From Advenella faeciporci (GTDB lineage: Bacteria > Pseudomonadota > Gammaproteobacteria > Burkholderiales > Burkholderiaceae_B): a stretch of DNA of 64,000 nt. The notes under the pieces are model-generated. The model was given only the letters and a program-made list of their open reading frames with translations, searched no databases and was not told the origin of the DNA. The stretch covers positions 1 to 64,000 of the forward strand of contig NZ_BMYS01000019.1 of the NCBI RefSeq assembly GCF_014652395.1, in the 5' to 3' direction. Both the position numbers and the translations under genes were made by a program. Positions 46,263-55,090 of the stretch are shown here, piece after piece. The first letter of the stretch is position 1. Every line of letters starts with the position of its first letter.

Positions 46263-46565
46263 AATTTCCTGGCAGGTAAGTTGGCGGATGTGAAGGAATT
46301 GTACTACAGGCGTTGCCGTGTATATTTGCAATGAAGATCAGGCGTCATGTTATGAATCCTTGTTCGGGCCAACGTTTTTCTGCAGGCAGAAAGTGTGTGT
46401 TTTTCTTAAGTTGGTGAGTTTTTTTCATGAAGTGGTGACATAAGGTCGTTTGACCGGTTCAGGGCGGGTACCGTAGAATTTCTACAGGCTTTTGTTTCCC
46501 AGGCCTTTTCCGGCCGGTGAAACCCCTTATCCGTATTCAATTTATTTTCAAACTGCCAATAATTT
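46263..46565. promoter_or_regulatory. Divergent regulatory region with palindrome
   Basis: This 303-base gap between a LysR gene and the HglS-like gene has no coding potential that I can see. It holds the perfect palindrome GTAGAA-T-TTCTAC at 46473-46485, about 80 bases before the HglS-like start, which is a candidate operator. I found no clear riboswitch. Confidence 0.4.
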
Positions 46566-47945
46566 ATGATGATTTCTTTTGTTTCCGCCAACGAGATTCG
46601 CTCCCGTTTTTCTTTTGCCATGTCAGAAATGTATCGTGAAGAGGTGCCCCTGTATGGCACGCTTCTGGATATCGTGGCTGAGGTGAACCGGCAGGTGCTG
46701 GAAAAAAATCCGCTTATGCATGAAGCGTTGTCCAATGCCAATGAACTAGGCAGGCTGGATGTGGAAAGGCATGGCGCCATCCGGTTGGGCACGGCAGAAG
46801 AGTTGCATACCTTGCGGCGTATTTTTCGTGTTATGGGCATGTATCCGGTTGGCTATTATGATTTATCGGTAGCCGGTGTGCCGGTGCATGCCACCGCATT
46901 CCGCCCAGTTACTGAAGAGGCCTTGAAAATCAATCCATTCAGGGTATTTACTTCATTGTTGCGCCTGGAGCTGATTGATGACGAGGCTTTAAGGCAAGAG
47001 GCTGCGGCCATTCTGGCACAGCGCCGGATATTTTCGGCAACCCTGCTGGCCCTGCTTGAAAAGTGCGAAGCGGAAGGTGGCCTGTCCTGTCAGGATGCGG
47101 GCAGTTTTGTTGCCGAGGTCAAGTCGGTTTTCCGCTGGCATCATGAAGCGACCGTTTCAAAGGACACATACCGTCAATTGCATGACGCCCACCGCCTGAT
47201 TGCGGATGTGGTCTGTTTCAAAGGGCCGCATATCAATCATTTGACACCCCGCACACTGGATATCGACGAAGTCCAGGAACAGATGAAACAGCGCAACCTT
47301 AATCCCAAAGACGTGATTGAAGGGCCGCCAAAAAGAAAATGTCCGATTCTGTTGCGCCAGACCAGTTTCAAGGCGCTGGAAGAGAAGATTGTTTTTGCAG
47401 AGGATAGCCAGGCCGGCACGCATACGGCCCGTTTCGGTGAAATTGAACAGCGTGGCGTTGCGCTGACGCCCAAAGGCAGGGCCTTGTATGACCGTTTGCT
47501 GGAGCAGGCGCGCAGTCATAACAATGAGGGCAGTGCCGGGCAAGGTTATGCGGATCGTCTGCTTGAGGCTTTCAAGGTATTTCCTGATGACCTTGAACAA
47601 TTAAGAAAAGAGCGGCTGGCCTATTTCCGTTATGTCCTTAAAGACGAAAACCGGTTCAATGCCCTTGCCCTGGCAGAATCGGAGCCTGATCTGGAAGCCT
47701 TGCTGACGGCTGGAGCGATTGCTGCCGAACCGATTGTGTATGAAGATTTTCTGCCTGTCAGTGCAGCCGGTATTTTCCAGTCGAACCTGGGCGGGACCGA
47801 ACAAAAACACTATGCGGCAAATGCTTCCAAAGCACAGTTTGAAAAAGATCTGGGTGAGGCCGTACAGGACGAGCTGAAGTTATATGAAGTGATGCAGCAG
47901 GAATCCATTGACATGCTTTTCAGCCGGTTGGAACAGGCGGTTTAA
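46566..47945 (+). CDS. 2-oxoadipate dioxygenase/decarboxylase, HglS/YdcJ-like (DUF1338)
   Basis: A 459-residue DUF1338 protein of full family length. Candidate Fe(II) ligands are His69 in VERHGAIRLG, a His in GPHINHLTPR (222 or 225) and Glu294 in GEIEQRG, near the His70, His226 and Glu294 that I recall for Pseudomonas HglS. HglS converts 2-oxoadipate to D-2-hydroxyglutarate with O2 at the end of D-lysine breakdown. The MMISFVSANEIRSRFSFAM start is kept because homologues have this N-terminus, though no good ribosome site is visible. No other lysine-pathway gene is adjacent. Confidence 0.87.
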   Translation: MMISFVSANEIRSRFSFAMSEMYREEVPLYGTLLDIVAEVNRQVLEKNPLMHEALSNANELGRLDVERHGAIRLGTAEELHTLRRIFRVMGMYPVGYYDLSVAGVPVHATAFRPVTEEALKINPFRVFTSLLRLELIDDEALRQEAAAILAQRRIFSATLLALLEKCEAEGGLSCQDAGSFVAEVKSVFRWHHEATVSKDTYRQLHDAHRLIADVVCFKGPHINHLTPRTLDIDEVQEQMKQRNLNPKDVIEGPPKRKCPILLRQTSFKALEEKIVFAEDSQAGTHTARFGEIEQRGVALTPKGRALYDRLLEQARSHNNEGSAGQGYADRLLEAFKVFPDDLEQLRKERLAYFRYVLKDENRFNALALAESEPDLEALLTAGAIAAEPIVYEDFLPVSAAGIFQSNLGGTEQKHYAANASKAQFEKDLGEAVQDELKLYEVMQQESIDMLFSRLEQAV

Positions 47946-48031
47946 TGCTGCTTTGTGATGTTGGAAGTATGGTAAAGGGCATGCTTGAATGTATTGAGTA
48001 CGCGTGATCGGAAATGGTTTTCCGGTCTGTG

Positions 48032-48937
48032 TTATTTGCCAGGCTCCCGGCTGCTCCGGCATTCGTCCAGCAGCCATGTGCGGAACAGTGTCAGTGCTGT
48101 TCCGTGACTGTATTCGGTGGGGTAAACCAGGTAGTAGGCGGCGTCTTCCGTTCCGGCTGCGTCAAAAGGAATGATAATGCCCAATTGATCCAGCCGTCCT
48201 TCTATGAAAAATTTCGGGATCAGTGCAATGCCCATGCCGGCCGCCGCACCGCTTATAAGCATGGTGTGCAGTTCATAGCGCACGCCGGTTTTTGATTTTG
48301 GCGTATCAATACCCTGTGATTTGAACCAGTGATGCCAGCTGTTGGGGCGGGTGGTTGAGTGTAGCAAGGGGTATTCAAGCAAGTCTTCAGCGCGGGTGAG
48401 CGGCTTTTTCAGGAGCCCGGCAGAGCAGATCGGGACCACTTCCTCTTTGAAAAGATAATCGGCGGACGTGCCAACCCAGGTGGGGCTGCCGAAATGGATG
48501 GCCGCTTCGAAATGGGTTTGTTCAAAATGAAAAATATCGGTTTGGATACCCATATTGATGGAAATGTCGGGGTGTTGCCGGTTAAAGGCCGGCAAGCGCG
48601 GAATAAGCCAGTGTGAGGCAAATGTGGGTAAAACGGCCAGTTCAAGGTGCCCGCTCCGGTCGCCGAAAGCGATTAAATCCAGCGTGTTCCTGTCCAGGGC
48701 TGCCATGGGCTCACGAATGCGTGATGCATAAAGCGAGCCAGCACGGGTCAGGATGACCCTTTGTTTGTTGCGGACGAATAAACGGACGCCCAGATTGCTT
48801 TCCAGCGTGGAAATTTGCCGGGAAATGGCACTTTCAGTCAGGGAAAGTTCTTTGGCGGCAAGGGCGAAGCTTTCATGCCGGGCTGCGGCTTCAAAGGCCG
48901 AAAGTGCGGAAATGCTGGGGATGTTGAATTTTCTCAT
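48032..48937 (-). CDS. LysR-family regulator, GcvA-like
   Basis: A 301-residue LysR protein of the GcvA/AmpR subgroup (SISALSAFEAAARHESFALAA at the N-terminus, TESAISRQISTLE as recognition helix). I use the ATG at 48937; the alternative TTG 69 bases upstream would add a tail lacking family features. It converges on the HglS-like gene, 86 bases between stops. Whether it controls that gene, or the redoxin gene upstream of it on the same strand, is not evident. Confidence 0.88.
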   Translation of the reverse strand: MRKFNIPSISALSAFEAAARHESFALAAKELSLTESAISRQISTLESNLGVRLFVRNKQRVILTRAGSLYASRIREPMAALDRNTLDLIAFGDRSGHLELAVLPTFASHWLIPRLPAFNRQHPDISINMGIQTDIFHFEQTHFEAAIHFGSPTWVGTSADYLFKEEVVPICSAGLLKKPLTRAEDLLEYPLLHSTTRPNSWHHWFKSQGIDTPKSKTGVRYELHTMLISGAAAGMGIALIPKFFIEGRLDQLGIIIPFDAAGTEDAAYYLVYPTEYSHGTALTLFRTWLLDECRSSREPGK

Positions 48938-49056
48938 GAAATTTAGGAAAGCCCGGCAGGTATGGTTCTTGTTGCTTGAAATATGGATGCTTGAACAAAG
49001 GTGCAAGCTGTCACGCTGGTGCCTGATTCAGGAAATAAAGTAAAAACGGTATGTTT

Positions 49057-49539
49057 TTAGCCGTCAGGCGACTCACCCAGCAGCCGTCCCAGAAGAGCGC
49101 CCAGAACAAGATCGTCAATCTGACCGAAATGGTTGAGCCGTACATATCCCTGTTTATCCAGTACAAGCAGGCTGGGCGTGCCTTGCAAATTCCATTGCGC
49201 CATGGTTTTCGGAATGGCGCTGTTTTCGGAAGGGGTATCCACGCCAACCGGAAAGCGTAGCCGGAATTCGTGAATGAAAACTTCAAGCGCATGCGGCTGC
49301 ATGGCATTATGATGTTCGAATACCGTGTGCAGGCCAATGACTTTCAAGCCTTCGCCAGCCAGGGCCTGATGGGCCCGTATGGCCTGTGGAACGCCATGCA
49401 GCACACAGCCCGGGCAGAGCATCTGGAAAGTGTGGATCATGACAACCTGGCCACGAAGGTCGGCCAGCTGCAATGGTTGCGGTGTATTGAACCATTGCGA
49501 CACATGCCATTCCTGAAGGGGGAAGTAACTTTTGCTCAT
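49057..49539 (-). CDS. Thioredoxin-fold redoxin with CPGC motif
   Basis: A 160-residue thioredoxin-like protein related to TlpA/peroxiredoxin-type redoxins. The redox site is Cys42-Pro-Gly-Cys45 in MLCPGCVLHG, and the cis-Pro is in GTPSLLVLD (about 119-127). There is no signal peptide, so it should be cytoplasmic, unlike typical TlpA. It lies 43 bases downstream of a P-loop ATPase gene and after a methyltransferase gene, all on the strand of the siderophore receptor. Its partner is unknown. Confidence 0.83.
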   Translation of the reverse strand: MSKSYFPLQEWHVSQWFNTPQPLQLADLRGQVVMIHTFQMLCPGCVLHGVPQAIRAHQALAGEGLKVIGLHTVFEHHNAMQPHALEVFIHEFRLRFPVGVDTPSENSAIPKTMAQWNLQGTPSLLVLDKQGYVRLNHFGQIDDLVLGALLGRLLGESPDG

Positions 49540-49582
49540 GTTCTACGCTCCTTGGAAACAGGTAAATCCGGTGGATGGTATG

Positions 49583-50197
49583 TCAGGCGGATTCTGGATG
49601 TTCAGGAGGTATTGTGGCGGTTTCCAGCAATTCCTGCAATGCTGCCAGCAATGCTTCCGGCGACGAGCTGGCATCAAGTACCGGTATTTTCCCTTCTTCT
49701 ACGGCAGGCGGTTTTTTCAGCGACTGGATATAGTCGCCCCAGTGTTCAAGTTTCCATTGGTCGCGCGGGTCTGCCCGTTTAATGATGCGTTCTTTGCGAA
49801 TTTCATGAGGCAGGTCAAGCCAGACATGGATCAGGCGCGTGTTTGCCGGCAGGCCCAGTGCCATTGCGGAAAACAGGGCGCCCGAAGCCAGTTCACGGCT
49901 CCAGGGTCCGGGAAATACCACATTCAGGCCCAGTTCCAGCTGTTCTTTGCCAATCAGCAGGGTGCTTTTGTATTGCAGGTCACGTATTTTTTCCTTGAAA
50001 AAAGGGCTGTCCCTGTCATTCGGGTCCTGGCCGCAGGCTTGCAGGAAAGGGCCGGTCCAGTATTCACCAACGGTATCTTTGTCCAGGACGCACCAGGTGT
50101 GCTGCCGTTGCAGCTGCTGCCGGATAAAACGGGTGGTTAATACGGATTTGCCGGTACCGGCATGACCCAGTATGAAAAGTGCGCAAGGGGCAGGCAT
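49583..50197 (-). CDS. P-loop ATPase/kinase-like protein
   Basis: A 204-residue single-domain P-loop NTPase with Walker A GHAGTGKS (about 11-18) and a likely Walker B or lid region near IHVWLDLPHEIRKERIIKR (about 133-151). The size and the DLPHEIRKERI phrase resemble zeta-toxin or nucleoside-kinase-like AAA proteins of unknown substrate. It lies between the regulatory-domain methyltransferase gene (124 bases upstream) and the CPGC redoxin gene (43 bases downstream). No antitoxin-like small gene is adjacent, so a toxin role is not supported. Confidence 0.75.
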   Translation of the reverse strand: MPAPCALFILGHAGTGKSVLTTRFIRQQLQRQHTWCVLDKDTVGEYWTGPFLQACGQDPNDRDSPFFKEKIRDLQYKSTLLIGKEQLELGLNVVFPGPWSRELASGALFSAMALGLPANTRLIHVWLDLPHEIRKERIIKRADPRDQWKLEHWGDYIQSLKKPPAVEEGKIPVLDASSSPEALLAALQELLETATIPPEHPESA

Positions 50198-50321
50198 ATG
50201 TGGCCTTTTGGAAAGACGGTTCGGGTTTGGATTGTCCGGTTGTGTTTGGCCGGACAGGTGAAAACCGTCATTATATGCCGTGCCGCTTTGCCGGAAACCG
50301 TTTTTGCAGGAACCGTCTGAA

Positions 50322-51623
50322 TCAGCTGGCTTGGGTCTGGGTCATGATGGCCGTGCCACATTCGGGTAAAAGCCGCAAAGGCAGTTGCTGTTTGTCCAGC
50401 CATGCCTGCAGATTGACGCAGGCGGGGGCCGTCTCCTGTTCCGCACGGACAGGGTGGGCATAATCTGCCCACATCAGCATATTGAGTGCCTGCAGCAATA
50501 AACCGGGTTCCGCCTTGAATGGCGGTATCTGGCGCAGCTCGTAAAAAGATTGGGGGCCTTGTGCCAGGGCAGCCAGCAGGGGAGAAAACATTTCTGCCGG
50601 TCCGGGAATGGTGCCAATGGGTGTTTTGAATTCCAGCGGGCCTGGAGAAGGCATGCCGGGAAGTGCCCTGAAAACGGTTTGGTTCATCAGGTCGAGGTGA
50701 TTTTCATTATCCAGTGTTTGGGGGCTTGATTGAAAAACATCCAGCCGCTGGTGCTGGTTGCGAGCCATGTCCTTGACGGTTTCCCGCAGCGCCTGGCCAG
50801 GCAGGTTTTTCAGGATTGGCTGGAGATTGCCGGGAACAGACAGGGTATCCATATTTTCAAAGCCATCCGCACTGCCAATGAAACGGACCCCGGTCTGGCT
50901 GATAATACGGTGCAGGTCGGCTGAATGCTGGGGGTGCCAGTAATCGGTCAGGAACTCGTGCGCCAGATACGCAGGCAATTCTTTTTCAAGTGCCAGCAGC
51001 TCTTTTTCAATTTCGGGGTTGTCCACAAACAGGCCCGCACCGTTATTGGCCAGAATGCGTAACAGTTGCATGCCGTTTTGAATGCCTTGTACTGAATTGC
51101 CCCCTGTTATTTTGGCGGTTTCATAAAGTACTTTTTGCAGACCCGTCAGGCGGGCGGCACCGGGATAACACATGTAGTGCAAATACACCAGGCCTTGCGG
51201 TTTAAGCGATTGGTAAATCAGTTGAAGAATGCCGGCCTGTGCCTTGGGTGGCAGCCATGACCATGTGCCGTGGCTAACGATAAAGTCAAATTTTTCGCTG
51301 TTGTTTGTGGCAAATTCCTCGAAACCCGACTCAATAAAACGGATGTTTTCAATATTCAGTTTCTTGGCCAACGCCTGGGCGCTGGCAATATGTGCCTGGT
51401 TGAAGTCAATTCCGGTGAATTGTCCGGCAGGGTTGCAGGCCGCGGCAACCAGCAGGTTGATGCCGGGCCCGCAACCCAATTCGCAATAGCGGTAAGGCTT
51501 ACTGATATCCGGTACGGCACAGCCTAATGTCTGTATGGTGTGGCATAGCCAGACCGGCTGCATTTCCTTGTGAAAATGAAGGGGATAGGAAACATCAATG
51601 ATATAACCGTCACGGTGTTGCAT
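50322..51623 (-). CDS. SAM-dependent methyltransferase with C-terminal regulatory domain
   Basis: A 433-residue protein. The N-terminal class I methyltransferase domain (about 25-190) has the SAM motif ELGCGPGINLL (about 48-58) and FTGIDFNQAHI. The middle and C-terminal parts (about 200-430) fit the predicted methyltransferase regulatory domain family (PF10119-like; SPLLAALAQGPQSFYEL). I start at ATG 51623 (MQHRDGYII), because the preceding in-frame residues enter the leader. Substrate unknown. A terminator separates it from the siderophore receptor upstream on the same strand. Confidence 0.83.
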   Translation of the reverse strand: MQHRDGYIIDVSYPLHFHKEMQPVWLCHTIQTLGCAVPDISKPYRYCELGCGPGINLLVAAACNPAGQFTGIDFNQAHIASAQALAKKLNIENIRFIESGFEEFATNNSEKFDFIVSHGTWSWLPPKAQAGILQLIYQSLKPQGLVYLHYMCYPGAARLTGLQKVLYETAKITGGNSVQGIQNGMQLLRILANNGAGLFVDNPEIEKELLALEKELPAYLAHEFLTDYWHPQHSADLHRIISQTGVRFIGSADGFENMDTLSVPGNLQPILKNLPGQALRETVKDMARNQHQRLDVFQSSPQTLDNENHLDLMNQTVFRALPGMPSPGPLEFKTPIGTIPGPAEMFSPLLAALAQGPQSFYELRQIPPFKAEPGLLLQALNMLMWADYAHPVRAEQETAPACVNLQAWLDKQQLPLRLLPECGTAIMTQTQAS

Positions 51624-51667
51624 TAGTGGCTTCTTGAAGGTTTGTGGGCTGGGAAAGTATATCGCTA

Positions 51668-51707
51668 AAAACAAGGGGAACTTCGGGGGCGCATGGCCGA
51701 AGTTCCC
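51668..51707 (-). terminator. Intrinsic terminator after the siderophore receptor
   Basis: Minus strand: GGGAACTTCGG, ten-base loop, CCGAAGTTCCCC, then TTGTTTTTAG. A perfect 11-base stem 22 bases after the receptor stop. It should limit read-through into the methyltransferase gene. Confidence 0.9.
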
Positions 51708-51728
51708 GGTTGTATAAACGGTATTATG

Positions 51729-53810
51729 TTAGAAACGGGCGGTCACACCCATGTAGTAGGTACGGCCATTTCCATCTCCGTAATCGTCATCGGTTCTGGC
51801 GATATTGTTGGTCAGGTTTTGAATGCCGGCACGCAAAGTCAGGTTTTTGTTAACGGCATAGTTAACACCGATATCAAGCGTGGTGTTCGCATAGGCAAAA
51901 TGGTTGTTCGCGGTAGAGTCTGCGGGCGGGGTGTAAAGTTGTTTGCCAATATATTGTACCGATGCATAGGTGGACAGTTTTTCAGTGGCCTGCCAGTCAA
52001 GCAGGGCATTGGCCGTCCATTTGGGCGTCATGTTCAGCCAGCTTCCAGTGGTTTTGTTTTTTGACTTGATCATGTAAGTGGCATTGCCGCTCAGTCTTAA
52101 ACCATCTGTAACAGGCAGGCCAAATGAAGCTTCCAGGCCGGCGGTTTCTCCCTCTTCAATATTGAATTGCTGGGTATACCAGGTGCCGTTGATATTGCCC
52201 AAAAAGCCATTTTGGATCATATCCTTGATTTTGCTTTGGAAGTAGGTCAGATCAAACGAGTAACCGGCCTGGTCAAAAGCGATACCCAGCTCATAGTTGG
52301 TGCTGACTTCAGGCTTAAGATCGGGGTTGCCAATCATGTAGCATTGACCGCCGGTATAGCCCAAAGGGCGCAATGAAGTACAACCCATGCCCATGGATGA
52401 TGTTCCAGAGGTCAGTGAGCGCTCTTTCAGGTTGGGGGCACGGAAGCCTTTTGAAACGCCACCCTTGATGGTCCATGACTCGGTAGGATGATAAACCAGA
52501 TATCCACGTGGACTGACATGCAAATCGAATTCGTCTGATTTGTCGCCACGCACCCCCAAGGTCAGGATCAGGTCGTCCCGCAGGAAAATCTGGTCTTCAA
52601 CAAACAGTGACCATGCCCAGCCCTTTGGCTTTTTTTCAGCGGTGACCGTATCACCACCAGGCAACAGGACGCTAAGGATATTACCAATGTTGCTGGGATT
52701 TTCAACTTCTTCCCGTTTGTATTGGGCACCTACTGTCAGCCAGTGCTCCACGCCAGCAGTGCTAAAGGGCATGTCAACCTTGAAATCGGCAACATGCTCT
52801 TTGGATTTTGCGCCCAATTGATCTCCATCACCTTTGTTTTCATAGCTGTTGGCATACAGATCCAGTTTAGTACGGATTTCACCGAAACGTCCTTCGTGCC
52901 CAATCCCAAAATAGGTATGTCGCATGTCAGAACCAAAAATTTCATTGGTCACGTCTTCTTCGGCTTCACGCTGGGCCTGGTTTGGGAATTCTTCAGCCTT
53001 GTTGCGTCCAACGGAGCCATCCAGATAGAAGCTGTGGTTTTCGTTGAGTTGCCAATTGAGTTTTGCATTCATGTTCTGGTTGGCTGAGCCACTTGAACCA
53101 CGGGTGCCTGTATCGGGTTCGCGGTTGGTATAACTGCCACCCAGCCGTATGCCCAGGCTTTCGGTAATGGGACCGCTAATATTAAAGCTGTGAGAGTTGG
53201 TGTCACCGGATTTGCCGGAATCGGGCACGCTCAGGTTGTTCGTTAGCGAGCCGCTCCAGACATTGTCAATTTTGCGGGTAATGATGTTAATGACCCCGCC
53301 CATGGCTTCAGAACCGTACAGGGTGGACATGGCACCACGCACGACTTCAATTCTCTCAATGGCATCGGGGGACAGCCAGTCCAGGTCTTGGGGGATGGTG
53401 TCAGGACGGTGTCCCAACAGGTTGGAGCCACCAATACGCTTGCCATCAACCAGGATCAGGGTGTATTTGTCAGGCATGCCGCGGAAGGCAATTTTAGAGC
53501 CTGCACCGGCAGGTGCAAAGCCACCGGTCACACCGGGAATAGTGCCAAGTACTTCGGCAATGCTGGCGTTGGGTTTGCGATCCAGTTCTTTACGGGTAAT
53601 CACGCTGACGCTGGCAGGCGCATCACGAATTTCGCTTTCAACACTGCTTGCGGAGGCGAAGATGGTCTCCAGCTCAACAGCGGAGGTGTCATTGACATTG
53701 GTGTTGTCCTGTGCATAAGAAGAAGTGGCGGCCGTTGCCAGTAAAATGGCGCTTGCTAAACGGTTTAGTTTGAAAGAGTGGGGCAGCCTGGGGGTTTGTG
53801 TATTGCTCAT
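51729..53810 (-). CDS. TonB-dependent ferric-siderophore receptor (FepA/PfeA/BfeA-like)
   Basis: A 693-residue outer-membrane receptor: signal peptide (about 1-34), TonB-box region near VELETIFASAS (about 45-55), plug domain (about 58-185, with VVRGAMSTLYGSEAMGGVIN), then the barrel ending YYMGVTARF. A paired-Cys extracellular loop (GCTSLRPLGYTGGQC) is typical of catecholate siderophore receptors such as FepA, PfeA and Bordetella BfeA. A strong Fur box lies about 37-60 bases before the ATG, so it should be induced by iron lack. No siderophore synthesis or ABC uptake genes are in the window, so it may use a foreign siderophore. Confidence 0.9.
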   Translation of the reverse strand: MSNTQTPRLPHSFKLNRLASAILLATAATSSYAQDNTNVNDTSAVELETIFASASSVESEIRDAPASVSVITRKELDRKPNASIAEVLGTIPGVTGGFAPAGAGSKIAFRGMPDKYTLILVDGKRIGGSNLLGHRPDTIPQDLDWLSPDAIERIEVVRGAMSTLYGSEAMGGVINIITRKIDNVWSGSLTNNLSVPDSGKSGDTNSHSFNISGPITESLGIRLGGSYTNREPDTGTRGSSGSANQNMNAKLNWQLNENHSFYLDGSVGRNKAEEFPNQAQREAEEDVTNEIFGSDMRHTYFGIGHEGRFGEIRTKLDLYANSYENKGDGDQLGAKSKEHVADFKVDMPFSTAGVEHWLTVGAQYKREEVENPSNIGNILSVLLPGGDTVTAEKKPKGWAWSLFVEDQIFLRDDLILTLGVRGDKSDEFDLHVSPRGYLVYHPTESWTIKGGVSKGFRAPNLKERSLTSGTSSMGMGCTSLRPLGYTGGQCYMIGNPDLKPEVSTNYELGIAFDQAGYSFDLTYFQSKIKDMIQNGFLGNINGTWYTQQFNIEEGETAGLEASFGLPVTDGLRLSGNATYMIKSKNKTTGSWLNMTPKWTANALLDWQATEKLSTYASVQYIGKQLYTPPADSTANNHFAYANTTLDIGVNYAVNKNLTLRAGIQNLTNNIARTDDDYGDGNGRTYYMGVTARF

Positions 53811-53846
53811 GTTATAAATTCTTAAGATTAATATTTTTAAGATTGA

Positions 53847-53870
53847 TATTGATAATGATTATCATTAAAT
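53847..53870. promoter_or_regulatory. Fur box
   Basis: ATTGATAATGATTATCATTA contains GATAATGATTATCATTA, which matches the classic Fur site GATAATGATAATCATTATC with few differences. It lies 37 bases upstream of the siderophore receptor start, in its promoter. Confidence 0.9.
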
Positions 53871-54055
53871 ATATAGCATGATAATTAAAAACCTGTAAAG
53901 ATTTATATGGGAAATGGTTGCTGGGATGTTGTTTTTAGCCAAGAAGGAGTGCGCGTCCCGGTTTGGTAAAATTTGCCCTGGCTGAACAGAAAGATCGTAT
54001 TGTTTAACCAGTTTTGCTACACTAAACAACAGTCTAACCAGTTGAAAGGCATTTC

Positions 54056-54346
54056 ATGAAACTAGCGTTGTTGCTAACGGTTCCCGTCCTGTTTGTCGTG
54101 TCAGGCTGCGCCCATCCGGTTAATGTTGTGCCAGCGCTTGATGAGGCCGAAAAACAAACCTTGACGTGCAAGGACATAGGCAGAGAGTCCGATCGCCTGA
54201 ATATTTTGTTGAACCAGCTGCGTCATGGCAATGAGCCGCTGTTTGGCAATGATCCTGCGCGGGTGCAAGAGGCAGAACAGGCCGCGCAAATGCGCCTGAA
54301 CCAGATTCGTGAGTTAAGTGTCCAAAAACTGTGTGTTTTTGGTTAA
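54056..54346 (+). CDS. Small hypothetical lipoprotein
   Basis: A 96-residue protein with a lipoprotein signal, lipobox VSGC (Cys18). The mature part is mostly helical and charged (TCKDIGRESDRLNILLNQL, then ARVQEAEQAAQMRLNQIREL), with two Cys in the body. This looks like small outer-membrane lipoproteins found widely in proteobacteria; function unknown. A second small lipoprotein gene follows 51 bases downstream. Confidence 0.78.
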   Translation: MKLALLLTVPVLFVVSGCAHPVNVVPALDEAEKQTLTCKDIGRESDRLNILLNQLRHGNEPLFGNDPARVQEAEQAAQMRLNQIRELSVQKLCVFG

Positions 54347-54397
54347 AGTTAAATAAGTCCGGATTAGTGAATCCATTTGCCTTTTAAGGTTAAGTCA

Positions 54398-54613
54398 ATG
54401 AAAAAAATTATTATTCTTCCATGCCTGTTATTGGCAGCCTGTGCCAATGGTCCGGTTGATGACAGCAAGGTTGCTGAATGCGCACAGGTCCAGTCCCGGA
54501 TTATCCAGCAACCTGGTATTCCCGGAACCAGCAATTTTCTGTCGCGTGCCAATGATAATGTCCGTTCGGATGCCGAACGTGAGCGTGCCCGACGCATGGG
54601 GTGTCTTGAATAA
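54398..54613 (+). CDS. Small hypothetical lipoprotein
   Basis: A 71-residue protein from ATG 54398 with lipobox LLAAC (Cys15). The short mature part contains two Cys (VAECAQVQ and RRMGCLE) that may form a disulfide. AAGGTTAAG precedes the start. It is probably co-transcribed with the preceding lipoprotein gene and ends at an intrinsic terminator. I do not recognise a function. Confidence 0.78.
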   Translation: MKKIIILPCLLLAACANGPVDDSKVAECAQVQSRIIQQPGIPGTSNFLSRANDNVRSDAERERARRMGCLE

Positions 54614-54628
54614 ACCCGATTCCCGCTT

Positions 54629-54656
54629 AAATCACTCTGCGGAGTGATTTTTTTTT
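54629..54656 (+). terminator. Intrinsic terminator embedded in the rnhA 3' end
   Basis: AAATCACTC, loop TGCG, GAGTGATTT and a long T run. It ends the lipoprotein genes on the plus strand. On the minus strand the same bases encode the last residues of RNase HI (KKNHSAE and stop). Confidence 0.88.
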
Positions 54657-55090
54657 GCCATCAGGACGCCTTCATTGGCCAGCTGGTCTGCGCGTTCATT
54701 TCCCGGGTCACCCGCATGTCCTTTGACCCATTTCCAGGTAATGTCATGCTGTGCCACCTGTTCATTCAGTTCAAGCCATAAATCCATGTTTTTCACCGGT
54801 TTTTTATCGGCGGTTTTCCAGTTTCTCCTGATCCAGCCGTCCATCCATTCGGTAATGCCTTTTTGTACATATTGTGAGTCAATGTGAAGCAGGACCCTGC
54901 AGGGGCGCTTCAGGGCTTTAAGTGCCTGGATGACCGCGGTCATTTCCATCCGGTTATTGGTGGTTTCGGACTCTCCTCCGCAAAGTGTTTTCTCATGATG
55001 GCCCTGTTTTAGCAATACGCCCCACCCACCAACGCCGGGATTGCCCTTGCAGGCACCGTCAGTCCATATTTCGACTAGTTTTTTATCCAT
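54632..55090 (-). CDS. rnhA: Ribonuclease HI
   Basis: A 152-residue enzyme (E. coli 155) that cuts RNA in RNA-DNA hybrids. The metal-binding residues are all present: Asp11 (TDGACKGNP), Glu49 (NRMEMTA), Asp71 (HIDSQYV) and Asp134 (ERADQLA), with His124 on the flexible loop. Its start overlaps the end of the YafS-like methyltransferase gene by eight bases, as in the gloB/yafS/rnhA neighbourhood of E. coli. Confidence 0.97.
   Translation of the reverse strand: MDKKLVEIWTDGACKGNPGVGGWGVLLKQGHHEKTLCGGESETTNNRMEMTAVIQALKALKRPCRVLLHIDSQYVQKGITEWMDGWIRRNWKTADKKPVKNMDLWLELNEQVAQHDITWKWVKGHAGDPGNERADQLANEGVLMAKKNHSAE

Noticed and set aside
49583-50197. Zeta-toxin-like toxin-antitoxin unit
   Set aside because: The ATPase loosely resembles zeta-type kinases, but no small antitoxin gene lies next to it and its neighbours are a methyltransferase and a redoxin.
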